Source: Methylocella tundrae (GTDB taxonomy: Bacteria; Pseudomonadota; Alphaproteobacteria; Rhizobiales; Beijerinckiaceae). Taken from it: a stretch of 64,000 nt of DNA. Location of the stretch: the NCBI RefSeq assembly GCF_038024855.1, contig NZ_CP139089.1, positions 2,700,501 to 2,764,500 on the forward strand, in the 5' to 3' direction. Made by a program: the position numbers and the translations under genes. Of this stretch, positions 18,879 to 28,130 are shown in pieces (the first letter of the stretch is position 1; each line of letters opens with the position of its first letter). The notes under the pieces were generated by a model, which was given only the letters and a program-made list of their open reading frames with translations, was not told the origin of the DNA and searched no databases.

Positions 18879-19240
18879 GGCTCGCCTCCAATCCTTGGTT
18901 TTTATCCAGGACCGGACACGCGAGCGCGCCGAGCCTTAAGGGCGCCTGGCGCTCACACGGGACTCCGGCCCGTAGACGTTCGCAATGCCTTTGGGCGACG
19001 GATCACAGCGCAACGCCGCGGCCGTACTGCCCGAGCTTCTACTGCCCATGTCTCTTTCGATCGTTGTGGAGAATCAGCTGGAACAACGTCCAGGCGATAG
19101 GTGCGAAATGATGCCTGCGGCGCGGTCTGTCAACCCACAAAAAACGCGCCATTCGTCGCGCCGGTTAGCAATTGATAACACTGAGGCTATAGTTTGGGCT
19201 TCCTGCGCCGGCCGCGACGGTTCGTTTCAAGGGTTGTGAC
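18879..19240. other. 362 bp divergent region between small-gene operon and mgtC
   Basis: The segment must contain promoters for the leftward small-protein/NRAMP-like operon and for rightward mgtC. I looked for known metal riboswitch cores (M-box, yybP-ykoY) and did not recognise one. Open frames here do not look like genes. CCAAGGATTGG lies just ahead of the leftward ribosome site. Confidence 0.45.
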
Positions 19241-19957
19241 GTGTCCATCATCCGCGGCTTCGACGCCGACAGACTGCTTGACCTCTGCCTCAGCCTTGTC
19301 ATCGCCTTCCTGCTGGCGACCCTGATCGGCGCCGAACGCCAGTGGCGTCAGCGCAATGCGGGCCTGCGCACCAATGTGCTCGTGGCGGTTGGCGCCGCCG
19401 CCTTCGTCACGCTCGGCATGCGGATCAACGGACAGTCCGGCGCGACGCAGATCGCCGCTTATGTCGTCTCCGGCATCGGCTTTCTCGGCGCCGGCGTCAT
19501 TATGAAGGACGGCGCGCAGATTTCCGGCCTGAACACCGCCGCGACGCTCTGGTGCTCGGCCGCCGTGGGCGCCCTTTGCGGCGTCGGGCTCGCGGCGGAG
19601 GCTGGCGTCCTGACGCTCGCGGTCCTCGCCGGCAACACGGCCTTACGCCCGCTCGTCAACGCTATAAACCGCGCGCCGCTCGATGAGCTGACTTCGGAGG
19701 CGACCTATGAAGTGCATGTCGCGACAAGTCCCGAAGGCGTCGGCGAGGTCCGCGACCTTGTCGCGGAGGCGCTCGAAAGAGCGAGCTATCCCGTGCGTCA
19801 GATCGAGGTTTTCGAGCGCTCGCCCGAGGTCAGCGAGATTGTCGCGACGCTGGTCAGCACGGCCGTCGATCCGGTCGAACTCGACGCCGTCGCGGGCGCC
19901 CTCGAGCAGTCGCCGCTGGTTTCTTATGCGAGCTGGTCTTCGAGCTCGACCGAATAG
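19241..19957 (+). CDS. mgtC: MgtC/SapB-family membrane protein
   Basis: The 238-residue product has the MgtC core: four or five membrane helices in the first 145 residues with the conserved segments IGAERQWRQRNAGLRTNVLV and GIGFLGAGVIMKDG. A soluble ACT-like C-terminal domain follows. MgtC proteins help bacteria grow at low magnesium and modulate membrane potential or ATP synthase. The GTG start at 19241 has AAGGG seven bases upstream. It diverges from a putative Mg-type NRAMP operon, which strengthens a magnesium role. Confidence 0.92.
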   Translation: MSIIRGFDADRLLDLCLSLVIAFLLATLIGAERQWRQRNAGLRTNVLVAVGAAAFVTLGMRINGQSGATQIAAYVVSGIGFLGAGVIMKDGAQISGLNTAATLWCSAAVGALCGVGLAAEAGVLTLAVLAGNTALRPLVNAINRAPLDELTSEATYEVHVATSPEGVGEVRDLVAEALERASYPVRQIEVFERSPEVSEIVATLVSTAVDPVELDAVAGALEQSPLVSYASWSSSSTE

Positions 19958-20010
19958 GGTTTGATCGGGCAAAGCAGAGACGGCAAAACGGAAGCAAGGG
20001 AGGCGGCGGA

Positions 20011-20616
20011 ATGCCGGAAACGCAAATGCCGGGGCCCGGCATGTCCAAGGGCCGGATGGAAGCCTTTACCGATGGCGTCATCGCCATCATCATCACCATC
20101 ATGGTGCTGGAACTGAAGGTTCCGGCGGGCCATGATCTCGCGGCGCTCGCGGCGAGCCTGCCGGTATTCCTCGCCTATGTCCTCAGCTACATCAATGTCG
20201 GTCTTTACTGGAACAACCATCATCATCTGATGCAGGCGGTCGAACGCGTGAACGGCCGCGCCCTCTGGGCCAATCTGTTCCTTCTGTTCTGGCTGTCGCT
20301 CGTGCCTTTCGTGATCCGCTGGATGGACGAGAGCGATTTCACCGCTTTGCCGACGGCGGCCTACGGCGTCGTGCTGGCGATGGCGGCGATCGGCTATTTC
20401 TGGCTGCAACGCGAAGTTATCGCCTGCAACGGCCCCGACTCGGTGCTCGCCGCGGCCATAGGCGAGGATCGCAAAGGCCATCTGTCGCTGGCGCTGTATA
20501 TTCTCGCCATTCCGCTGGCTTTCATCTCGCCCTGGATCGCCATTGCCCTTTATGTCGCCGTGGCCGCCATGTGGTTCATCCCCGATCGACGAATTGAAAA
20601 GCTGGCTCAGGGGTAG
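20011..20616 (+). CDS. TMEM175-family (DUF1211) potassium-channel-like protein
   Basis: The 201-residue integral membrane protein has six predicted helices. Its first helix carries the family signature RMEAFTDGVIAI, the FSDG-type motif that lines the pore of bacterial TMEM175 potassium channels. HHHLMQAV follows helix 2, as is common in this family. The ATG at 20011 has GGAGG ten bases upstream. It follows mgtC by 53 bases and may share its transcript, giving a small ion-homeostasis cluster. Confidence 0.88.
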   Translation: MPETQMPGPGMSKGRMEAFTDGVIAIIITIMVLELKVPAGHDLAALAASLPVFLAYVLSYINVGLYWNNHHHLMQAVERVNGRALWANLFLLFWLSLVPFVIRWMDESDFTALPTAAYGVVLAMAAIGYFWLQREVIACNGPDSVLAAAIGEDRKGHLSLALYILAIPLAFISPWIAIALYVAVAAMWFIPDRRIEKLAQG

Positions 20617-20729
20617 GGAACGCTGCATTGAAAGTGAAAGCAATTGCTGTTCAAGGCGCGCTGATCTGGCGAGGATCATTCTGCGACACAGGATTCGAGC
20701 CCCGGCCGCACGATTTCAGAGAGGGATAA

Positions 20730-21569
20730 ATGGACGATATCCACTATCGTGAATACAAGATCCTGCTGCGCCCGGAGCGCTTCTTCAATCCCTCGCAATT
20801 CGAAGTCTACTGGAAGAAGATCTGCGCCGTCGCCGAGCTGCACAAGGTCGGCGTCGAGACTTACAAGGACGCCTTCCATCGCCACGTCCGGGAAGTTCTG
20901 TTCTACGACACGGAAAACTCCGACCTTTATCGAAACGCCTTCATCCTGCGCAAACGCACCTTTTACACCGATGGCTGGCCGGATCCGGACCATGAGCTGA
21001 CGTTCAAGTTCCGCCACCCGGACGTCAAGGTCGCAAGCGAGGTCGACGTCACGCCTTATATGGAGGCGAACGCCGCCATCAAATTCAAGGAGGAGATCCT
21101 GCCGCTGAAGGATCAGATCGGCGGCATGCGCAGCCTCTATTCGCATAATTGCGTGCTGATGACGCCCGCGCTCGAACTCGATCAGGGGCTGAAGCACATC
21201 GCCGGGGTGTTTCCCTGCATAGGCAAGCTCGCGGGCTCGCCCGGCGACGCCAGGGTCAGTCTCGTCAACAACCTGCCGGTGCAGGAGGTTCAGGTCAATG
21301 TCGGCGCTTTCGATTTCGGCCATGAGATGACCGCCAAAGCCACCATCTCGATATGGCGCAACCGCGCCACCGAGACGTCGCTCATCGGAGAATTCGCCTT
21401 TCAGGTAAAGTTCGACAATTACGACATCCTCCACGCCAAGCCCAAGGCGCGCTCGGAGGATTTTTTCAAGGACGTCCAGACGCACGCGCCGGATTGGGTG
21501 GCGCTCGGGACGACCAAGACCGCCGTGGTCTACGGTCTCGGCCGGAAAGATCCGGGCGGCCACGAATGA
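20730..21569 (+). CDS. Uncharacterised protein, possibly CYTH-like
   Basis: A 279-residue soluble protein I cannot name with certainty. It has repeated beta-strand-like segments of alternating charge: REYKIL (residues 7-12), LRKRTF, ELTFKFR, KFKEEI and GEFAFQVKF. This pattern is expected in CYTH / triphosphate-tunnel enzymes. An E-x-K element occurs near the N-terminus, but the full ExExK signature does not. Its stop overlaps the ATG of the first chromate-transporter gene (ATGA), so the genes are cotranslated. The association with a split ChrA is the only context for function. Confidence 0.6.
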   Translation: MDDIHYREYKILLRPERFFNPSQFEVYWKKICAVAELHKVGVETYKDAFHRHVREVLFYDTENSDLYRNAFILRKRTFYTDGWPDPDHELTFKFRHPDVKVASEVDVTPYMEANAAIKFKEEILPLKDQIGGMRSLYSHNCVLMTPALELDQGLKHIAGVFPCIGKLAGSPGDARVSLVNNLPVQEVQVNVGAFDFGHEMTAKATISIWRNRATETSLIGEFAFQVKFDNYDILHAKPKARSEDFFKDVQTHAPDWVALGTTKTAVVYGLGRKDPGGHE

Positions 21570-22159
21570 AAAAGACGCTGGCCGACCGCTCGAACCCAAC
21601 GGTTCCGGCGCCGCTGCACGAGATCTTTTTCGCTTTCCTCATCATCGGCGCGACGAGTTTCGGCGGCGGAGTCGTCGCCTATCTGCGCGCGGCGCTGGTG
21701 ACGCAGCGCGGCTGGCTCGACGAGGAGCGCTTCCTTTCGGCGCTCGAGATCGCGCAGGCGCTGCCGGGCCTCAACGCGACCAATATGAGCATCATCGTCG
21801 GCGACCGGCTTCGCGGCCCCGCCGGCGCCCTTCTCGCCTTCCTCGGCATGACGCTGCCAGGCGCGGCGCTGGTGATGACGCTCGGCGTGCTCTACGCGTC
21901 GAACGCGGGCAACCCCTATGTCAACGCCGCCCTGATCGGCGTCGGCGCCGCCGCCGTCGGCATGCTCGCGGCGGTGACGCTGCAGATCGGACGCAAGCAA
22001 CTCGGGCGCCCCATCGACCTCGCCATCATCATCCTCACCGTGGTCATGGTGAGCGCGTTCCATATTTCTCTTGTGATCGTCATTTTGACCGTCGGACCGC
22101 TCGCCGTCGTCATCTACCGGCCGCGCCGCGCCGACGACAGCAAAACGGCGCCGGAGTAA
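21566..22159 (+). CDS. Chromate transporter ChrA, N-terminal-type subunit
   Basis: A 197-residue half-size member of the CHR family. It carries FGGGVVAYLRAALV near residue 30 and the motif ALPGLNATNMSIIVGDRLRG, and has six predicted helices. Short-chain CHR proteins work as pairs of homologous halves that together export chromate (or relatives of sulfate). The ATG at 21566 overlaps the stop of the CYTH-like gene by four bases. The partner half begins eight bases after this stop. Confidence 0.9.
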   Translation: MKKTLADRSNPTVPAPLHEIFFAFLIIGATSFGGGVVAYLRAALVTQRGWLDEERFLSALEIAQALPGLNATNMSIIVGDRLRGPAGALLAFLGMTLPGAALVMTLGVLYASNAGNPYVNAALIGVGAAAVGMLAAVTLQIGRKQLGRPIDLAIIILTVVMVSAFHISLVIVILTVGPLAVVIYRPRRADDSKTAPE

Positions 22160-22166
22160 CAGCGCA

Positions 22167-22694
22167 ATGGGAAGTCCCAATCTCAGCGTCTTTGCCGTCT
22201 TCTCGCTTCTATCGGTGCTGGCGGTCGGCGGCGGCTCGGCGGTGCTGCCGGAGATGAAGGCGCTGGTGGTGCATGGCCATCACTGGCTGACCGACGACCA
22301 GTTCCGCGACATCTACGGCCTCGGCCAGATGGCGCCCGGCCCAAACATGCTGATGGTCATGGTGATTGGCTATCACGTCACCGGATTTTTCGGGGCGTTC
22401 CTCGCTTTTCTCGGCTTCTTTTTGCCGGCGGGCCTCATTTCCTTTGCGGGGTCGCGAATCTGGGATCATTTCGAGGGTTCGCCATGGCGCCGCTCGCTTC
22501 AGGACGGCATGGCGCCGCTCGTCGTCGGGCTGATGACCGCCGGCGTCATATCCATCGGGCGCACGGCGATCGACGGCGCGGCGACGGTCGCGCTCGCGGC
22601 GGGAGTTTTCCTTGGCGTCGCCTTCGTCAAGCGCGTCAACCCATCGCTGTTCATCCTCGCCGGGGGCCTCATCGGCCTCGCAGCGCTCCGCTAG
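22167..22694 (+). CDS. Chromate transporter ChrA, C-terminal-type subunit
   Basis: The 175-residue partner of the preceding half-transporter, with GGGSAVLPEMKALV near the start and LGQMAPGPNMLMVMVIGYHV as the CHR signature. Six helices are predicted. The tandem arrangement matches the short-chain CHR pairs found in many Proteobacteria. Its TAG stop codon at 22692-22694 is the first part of an interspersed repeat (TAGAGCATGA), so the very end of the gene has been shaped by a repeat insertion. Confidence 0.9.
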   Translation: MGSPNLSVFAVFSLLSVLAVGGGSAVLPEMKALVVHGHHWLTDDQFRDIYGLGQMAPGPNMLMVMVIGYHVTGFFGAFLAFLGFFLPAGLISFAGSRIWDHFEGSPWRRSLQDGMAPLVVGLMTAGVISIGRTAIDGAATVALAAGVFLGVAFVKRVNPSLFILAGGLIGLAALR

Positions 22695-22843
22695 AGCATG
22701 ACGCCGAAAAGTTGCAGACTTTTCGGGCCCACATCATGCGGTAAAACAAAGGCTTAAAGAGCGCTTTCCGATCGAATGGGGTCATTCGGTCGATCAGAAA
22801 TCGCTCCAGAGTCAAAAGCTTGGAACATAACGCCGAGAAGTTG
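22692..22843. repeat. Interspersed repeat, copy B (most complete)
   Basis: The block starts at the chrA stop with TAGAGCATGA. CCGAAAAGT (22704-22712) pairs with ACTTTTCGG (22718-22726). Next come the sentence CATCATGCGGTAAAACAAAG, then AAAGAGCGCTTTCCGATCGA and CGATCAGAAATCGCTCCAGA. The second half recurs at 27988 and, inverted, at 38225. The first half recurs at 14942 and 62617. Confidence 0.8.
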
Positions 22844-22856
22844 CCCGCCGCCGCGC

Positions 22857-23912
22857 TTAAATCTCGCACAATTGGGTGACCTGCTCCGGCAAGCCGCCGC
22901 CGATCGCCTCATAGCCCGCGACGCGCAGGGCGCCGCGCGCAGGGCTCATCGTCACGGCGAGCCTTGTGTAGGGATTGAGCACAGGCGGCTTCACCCAATC
23001 GAGGCCAGCGTCGGACAAAAGCCCGTTCCAGGCAGCGAGCGCGGCGCGGCGGGCGCCGCATCGCTCGGCGGCCTGCGCGAAGGTGGACGTCAGAAAATGC
23101 GAGGCCGCGATGCGCGCCTCCCACATCGGATGCGGCGGCGCCCAATCATTGGCCGCGCTCGTCTCATCCTCGCGCGTCGTAAAGCCGGTCTCGGTTCGCT
23201 CGATCACGCAGCGCTCGCCTTCGGCGCAGCCGATGAGCATGTAAATGACGGGCCGCGCCACCGGCGTTTTTTCCAGCACCTGCCTCGCCGCCCCATATGT
23301 TTCACACGCCTCGAACGCCCGGCGCAGCAACTGATCCGGCGGCATGTAGCGGATATTGATCCAGGTATGAACAGCGTTTGCCGCCATATCATAGGGGCGC
23401 AGCCACGGATGCCGGGTGCGGCGCCACATGGGCGCCTGGTTGATACAGGCGGCGAACCGGCGCGGCGCCATCGCCGTCAGCACGCCCGCATAGCCAGCCC
23501 AGGTGACGTTGAAATACTCCCCCGTGGGCCCCTCGGAGCGGACCACATCCGCATAGCGCCCAAGTCCGGGGAAAGGCCAATCGAGCGTGCGTGCGAGCCA
23601 GGGCGCTCCATGCTCTTCGCGCGCCAGCGCGGTGCAGCCCCATTGATACGAGCCGTTGAGCAACCAGACGCCGGAAAAGCCCAGCGTCGCCGCGATTTTC
23701 GCGATCTCCGCCACATAGGGCGAGCGTGATCGCGTCATCCAGCGGCGCGCGGCTCCGTCCAGTGCGGGCGCTAACGCCGCCGCCGTGCGGGGGAATGAGC
23801 CAAGGCAATCATCGCGCAGAGCGCGCGCGCGGGCTGGCGACAGGGCCGCGTGACGCGCGGGGCCGCCGTCGCCGACGTCGATGACGGGAACGGCCGCCAT
23901 CCCGGAGCTCAT
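22857..23912 (-). CDS. Ntn-hydrolase of the acid ceramidase / NAAA type
   Basis: The 351-residue product has the core of the choloylglycine-hydrolase / acid-ceramidase Ntn superfamily. WGCTALAREE places the candidate nucleophile at Cys93, followed by LARTLDWPF (108-114) with Arg108 and Asp111, and then GYAGVLTAM and an AACINQAP strand. Members cleave linear amide bonds, usually after autocatalytic exposure of the Cys. The 92 residues ahead of it would be the propeptide. No signal peptide is clear. It stands alone on its strand, and the substrate is unknown. Confidence 0.7.
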   Translation of the reverse strand: MSSGMAAVPVIDVGDGGPARHAALSPARARALRDDCLGSFPRTAAALAPALDGAARRWMTRSRSPYVAEIAKIAATLGFSGVWLLNGSYQWGCTALAREEHGAPWLARTLDWPFPGLGRYADVVRSEGPTGEYFNVTWAGYAGVLTAMAPRRFAACINQAPMWRRTRHPWLRPYDMAANAVHTWINIRYMPPDQLLRRAFEACETYGAARQVLEKTPVARPVIYMLIGCAEGERCVIERTETGFTTREDETSAANDWAPPHPMWEARIAASHFLTSTFAQAAERCGARRAALAAWNGLLSDAGLDWVKPPVLNPYTRLAVTMSPARGALRVAGYEAIGGGLPEQVTQLCEI

Positions 23913-24069
23913 GGACCGCCGGGCGTTCTGGGCGCCACGATGTTCGCCGCCATCGCATCTTCACGCATTTGCGTTCTCCCGCCGCATCCGCCGCGAAGAG
24001 TGTCGCGCTTCCGCATTCACTTGTCCAACGGAGCCTCTGGCGGGACGCATCGGCGTCGCGCCTCGAAAA

Positions 24070-26088
24070 CTATCCCTCAAGGCCCAGCGCCGCCTTGACC
24101 TTATGCGAATAGCCATAAACGTCGTCGCGCAATTGCAGCCGGCCGAACTCGTCGACCTCGGCGGTGAAATATTCGATGTGAATCGGCAGCGGCTTCGCCA
24201 GATTGACGTAGCGCTCCTTGCCGCCGATGAGCTTTTTCACGTGATCCTCGCTCCAGCCCTTGCCGAGCACCGCCTCGGCGAAGCGGAACGGATCGTCGAC
24301 CCGCACGCAGCCATGGCTGTAGGCCCGCTTGGCGGTGTCGAAGAGCGCCCGCGAAGGCGTATCGTGCAAATAGACGGCGTAATCATTCGGGAACATGAAT
24401 TTGATGCGCCCGAGCGCGTTGCGCTCGCCCGGCGGCTGGCGCACCGTCAGTCTGCCGCCCTTCCAGATGGTCTCGTAGCCAAGGCTATGCAGATAGCCGG
24501 GGTTTGCCGCCAGCTTCGGCATCATCTCCTTTTTGATGATGGACTGCGGCACGTTCCAATAGGGATTGACGATCAGAAACTGCATCTTGTTGGAAAAGAC
24601 AGGCGTCGGCGTCGCTTCTTTGCCAACGACGACGCGATTGCGCGACACCACCTCGCCATTTTCGATGACGGTGACCTCGAAATCAGGAATATTGACCTCG
24701 ATCCGGCTGTCGCCCATGTCGCGCGGCATCCACCGCCAGCGCTCCATGTTGGCGATGATCTCCGCCTCGAGCTGCGCCGGCTCGCCGCCTGAAAGCAGCG
24801 CGATGGTGCGCGCGGTCAACCGGCCGGAGCCCGGCAGGCCATTGGCCTTCTGAAAATCCGCGACGGCGCTCGCCACCCTCGTGTCATAGACGAGCTCTTC
24901 GTCGGGCTCTTCCATCTCGCCGTCAAGGCTGAGCCTTGCGCGGATCAGCGGCACGCGTGGATCGCGCATCCCGACCTTGAGGGTCGGCCCGGCCGGAATG
25001 ATGGCGCGCCGCGCGACGGGCGCGCGCTGACCGCGCAGTTCCGCCAGTTTGGCGCGCAGCGCCGCATAGCCCTTTTGTGGCGGATTGAAATTTTTGAGCG
25101 CGGCGCCAGCATCGGCGCCGGAGGAGGAAACAATCGCCAGAATAAGCGAAGGGTCGGCGAGCTCCGGCCGCGCCCCGATGAGCGGCGAAATCGCATGGGG
25201 ATCGACGCGCGAGCCGCTGGCCTGCCGGCCATAGGCGACGACGGCTTCGCTCAAGGCGATGTCGGCGTTGGCGACTTCTTCGTCGGAGCCGCTGGCCGTG
25301 TAACGGACCGGCAGGCTCTTGATCGTCAAAGCGTCCTCGCTTGCACGGTCGAGCCGCTGCAGCGTCGAAGCCACTTCGGCGTCGGCTGCGCCCGCGTGCG
25401 ACCAGAGCGGCGCGAAATCGCGCGCCGCGTAAAACGCCGCCACGGCTTCATGCTCCCTGCGGCGCGACGCGCCGGGGAAATGGTCGCGATCAAGTTTCAG
25501 CTGCGCTTCGAGAGCCGCCTTCACCGCCGCATTGAGCGGCGCCAGCGGCGGCGCTGCGACCGGCCCGCCCGGCGCCGGCGTGTCCGCGGCGACGGGCGCG
25601 GCATCGGCCGCGGGCGGCGGACCCGTCATTTTCGTCGCGTCTGGCGCGCCTTGCGCGTCGCCGAGCCCCTCAGTCGGGGCGGCCTGCGCCGGGTTCATGC
25701 TTTCGGGAAGGGCCGGGATGACGGGCGCCGGCTGGTCATCGTACTCCGGCGCGGCGGGTGGCTGCGGCGAGTCGACGGCCGGCAGCGGCAGCCTCTTGAC
25801 TTGCGCCAGGGCGGCGAAGGCCTCGGGCGCGGGCTTTTTGGCGATGCGCCATGCGGCGGACCTGGCCAAAAAAGCGGGTTTCACACGCCGCCGGCTCGGC
25901 TGTGAGAGGGCTTCGCCTGAGCTTTGGCCCTGGACATGCAGATTGACGGGCGCCGCCACGCCGCCAGCGGCGTCAGCATTCGCCGCGCGCGCTGGCGCAG
26001 CCACAAGAGCGATCATCAGCGCCAAGGCCGATGCGCTTGTCAAACTGGCTGTCCCGATTTGCCGGCGCATCGTCGCAAACGACCTCAT
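24070..26088 (-). CDS. Murein L,D-transpeptidase, YcbB-like, exported
   Basis: The 672-residue protein has a signal peptide (residues 1-36, ending PARA-AN), a long Pro/Ala-rich linker to about 200, a scaffold domain, a peptidoglycan-binding repeat near 380-440 (ADFQKANGLPGSGRLTART) and a YkuD catalytic domain. The active site reads YSHGCVRV, with His592 and Cys594. These enzymes form 3-3 cross-links in peptidoglycan. The linker is unusually long, so the catalytic part is held well away from the secretion signal. It is a single gene with no operon partner. Confidence 0.93.
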   Translation of the reverse strand: MRSFATMRRQIGTASLTSASALALMIALVAAPARAANADAAGGVAAPVNLHVQGQSSGEALSQPSRRRVKPAFLARSAAWRIAKKPAPEAFAALAQVKRLPLPAVDSPQPPAAPEYDDQPAPVIPALPESMNPAQAAPTEGLGDAQGAPDATKMTGPPPAADAAPVAADTPAPGGPVAAPPLAPLNAAVKAALEAQLKLDRDHFPGASRRREHEAVAAFYAARDFAPLWSHAGAADAEVASTLQRLDRASEDALTIKSLPVRYTASGSDEEVANADIALSEAVVAYGRQASGSRVDPHAISPLIGARPELADPSLILAIVSSSGADAGAALKNFNPPQKGYAALRAKLAELRGQRAPVARRAIIPAGPTLKVGMRDPRVPLIRARLSLDGEMEEPDEELVYDTRVASAVADFQKANGLPGSGRLTARTIALLSGGEPAQLEAEIIANMERWRWMPRDMGDSRIEVNIPDFEVTVIENGEVVSRNRVVVGKEATPTPVFSNKMQFLIVNPYWNVPQSIIKKEMMPKLAANPGYLHSLGYETIWKGGRLTVRQPPGERNALGRIKFMFPNDYAVYLHDTPSRALFDTAKRAYSHGCVRVDDPFRFAEAVLGKGWSEDHVKKLIGGKERYVNLAKPLPIHIEYFTAEVDEFGRLQLRDDVYGYSHKVKAALGLEG

Positions 26089-26237
26089 CAGATTATCTGC
26101 CGCGCGCAGGAAGCGGCGCGCCGGGCGATCGCCCTCTCCCCTGGATGTGGGCGATGTTTGACGTATTTCATCTCAATCGCCAAGAAAGGTCTCTACAAAA
26201 TACGGTGACGCTCTCCCGTACGGCGGCGCACCCCCGC

Positions 26238-27761
26238 TCATGCGGCGTCTTCATCGCGCGGCTCGGCCGCGGCGTCGCCATCCGTCGAGCCCGGCTCCTC
26301 CGCGGTCAGCGCAAAGCCATATTCCTTCATCTTGCGGTAGAGCGTCGAGCGCCCGATGCCGAGCTTGCGCGCCATGGTCGTCATGCGGCCGCGGTAATGG
26401 GCGAGCGCAAAACGGATGGCCTCGGCCTCGAGCTGATCGAGCCGGCGCATCTCGCCGCCCTCATCGAGCAACGCCAGAACATTTTGGTCGCGCATTCCGG
26501 TGTGCGCCAATTCGGGCTCGCGCCGCGCCGGAAGAGGCGCCAGTTCCGGAAGTGGGGGAATGCGCACGTCGAAGCCTTGAACCTGCGCCGCGATCTGGGG
26601 AAATTCCGCGACGGTCAATTCATCGCCGTCGGCAAGGACCACGGCGCGAAAGACAGCGTTCTCCAATTGCCGGATATTGCCCGGCCAATCATAGGCGGCC
26701 AGCAAATTCAGCGTCTCCGCGCTGAGCCCGCGCAGCCGTTTACCCTCTTCCGCCGAAAAACGGGCGCAAAGGCGGCGCGCGAGATCGCCGATGTCGTCGC
26801 GGCGCTGGCGCAGCGTGGGAACGCCGATCGGATGCACGTTCAACCGATAATAAAGATCCTCGCGGAAACGGCCCGCCTTGACGAGTTCGATCAGATCTTG
26901 CTTCGTCGCCGAAATGACGCGGACATCGACCTTGACCGGGCGCTTTGACCCGACGGGATCGACCTCGCCATCGCGCAGCGCACGCAAAAGGCCGCCCTGC
27001 GCGCTCAGCGGCAGTTCGCCGATATCGTCGAGAAACAGCGCGCCGCCATGCGCTTCGACGAATTTGCCGGGCTGCTTCTCCTGCGCTCCCGCGAAGGCGC
27101 CCTTTTCGTGCCCAAACAAAAATGGCTCGATGAAATCGCCGGGAAGCGCGCCGCATTTCGCCATCACGAACGGGCGTCCGCGCCGGTCGGAAGCGCCATG
27201 AATCGCCCGCGCGACCAATTCCTTGCCGACCCCGGTTTCGCCTTCGAGCAGCACGGGAAGGGTCGATTTGGCGGCCCGCTCGCCGAGCCGCACGACGCGC
27301 TCCATTTCGGCGCTCCCGCCAGCGATGTCCCTGAACGATAAGGCCCCGCGCGCCTTGTCGCCGAGGCGGCGGACTTCGTCTTCGAGCGCGCCGAGGCGCA
27401 AGGCGTTCTTGATCGCGACCTGGAGACGCTCGGGGCCGACCGGCTTCACGACGAAATCGACGGCGCCGGCGCGCATCGCTGAAATGACCGCTTCGATCGA
27501 CCCGTTCGTCGTCTGCACGACGACCGGAACCAACGCATTCTTGTCGCGCAGGCGCCCGAGAACGCCCATGCCGTCGAGGTCCGGCATGACAAGATCGAGA
27601 ATCAGAAGGTCGATCGGCGGTTCGTTCGCCGCCGCCATTCGTTTGAGCGCCGCCTCGCCGCCCGGCGCCGTCTCGGCGCCATAGCCGAAACGATGAACCA
27701 GAACCTCAAGGAGCTGGCGTTGAACGGGATCGTCGTCGACGATCAGAATTCTCGGGGACAT
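26238..27761 (-). CDS. NtrC-type response regulator with GAFAGA loop
   Basis: A 507-residue regulator with a receiver domain (phospho-Asp56 in LILDLVMP), an AAA+ domain with Walker A GETGVGKE at 174-181, and a C-terminal FIS helix-turn-helix (MARKLGIGRSTLYRKMKEYG). The sigma54-contacting GAFTGA loop reads GAFAGA (221-226), losing the key threonine. Sigma54 activation may therefore be weakened or lost. The start at 27761 has GAGG four bases upstream. No histidine kinase is adjacent, so it is an orphan regulator here. Confidence 0.9.
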   Translation of the reverse strand: MSPRILIVDDDPVQRQLLEVLVHRFGYGAETAPGGEAALKRMAAANEPPIDLLILDLVMPDLDGMGVLGRLRDKNALVPVVVQTTNGSIEAVISAMRAGAVDFVVKPVGPERLQVAIKNALRLGALEDEVRRLGDKARGALSFRDIAGGSAEMERVVRLGERAAKSTLPVLLEGETGVGKELVARAIHGASDRRGRPFVMAKCGALPGDFIEPFLFGHEKGAFAGAQEKQPGKFVEAHGGALFLDDIGELPLSAQGGLLRALRDGEVDPVGSKRPVKVDVRVISATKQDLIELVKAGRFREDLYYRLNVHPIGVPTLRQRRDDIGDLARRLCARFSAEEGKRLRGLSAETLNLLAAYDWPGNIRQLENAVFRAVVLADGDELTVAEFPQIAAQVQGFDVRIPPLPELAPLPARREPELAHTGMRDQNVLALLDEGGEMRRLDQLEAEAIRFALAHYRGRMTTMARKLGIGRSTLYRKMKEYGFALTAEEPGSTDGDAAAEPRDEDAA

Positions 27762-28130
27762 GAGGCCTCGCGCGCGGGCTGGCCCCGGCGCCTCGGGGAG
27801 AAGCGCCGGGAGAAGCCGGTCCACAAATCAAAGAGTGAGGCGATACGCCCCGTCGCAGCCCATGCTGGCCGATCAGGGTAAACGCGATGTTAACGAAGCG
27901 AAAAAAGACTTACGCAAACATCGCTGCGAAGGCGCGGGGCCGGCCGATCAATCATCCGGTTTCAAGCCCTGCGCCTTCCATCGGTTCCAGAGCGCGTTCC
28001 GATCGAGTGGAGTCAATCGATCGATCAGAAATCGCTCCAGATTCAAAAACCTGAGCATATCGTTGTCGATCAGATCGAACCGATCTGATCGGAATATGCT
28101 CCGGCGGCGGCGCGGCGCGCGCGCCTGCGA
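27762..28130. other. 369 bp gap, mostly interspersed repeat
   Basis: The gap lies between the leftward sigma54-type regulator (to the left) and the leftward phytase-like gene (to the right). It holds the regulator's promoter region at its left end. The repeat at 27988-28101 takes up most of the rest. No gene-like frame was found. Confidence 0.5.
27988..28101. repeat. Interspersed repeat, copy C
   Basis: CAGAGCGCGTTCCGATCGAG and GATCAGAAATCGCTCCAGAT match the second half of the copy at 22692. It then closes with nested inverted repeats: GAGCATAT (28053-28060) with ATATGCTC (28094-28101), and inside them CGATCAGATCG (28067-28077) with CGATCTGATCG (28081-28091). The long stem could act as a transcription or RNA-stability element. 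Confidence 0.8.

Noticed and set aside
18879..19240. Possible metal riboswitch ahead of mgtC or the small genes
   Set aside because: No M-box or yybP-ykoY core could be recognised by eye; covariance search would be needed.
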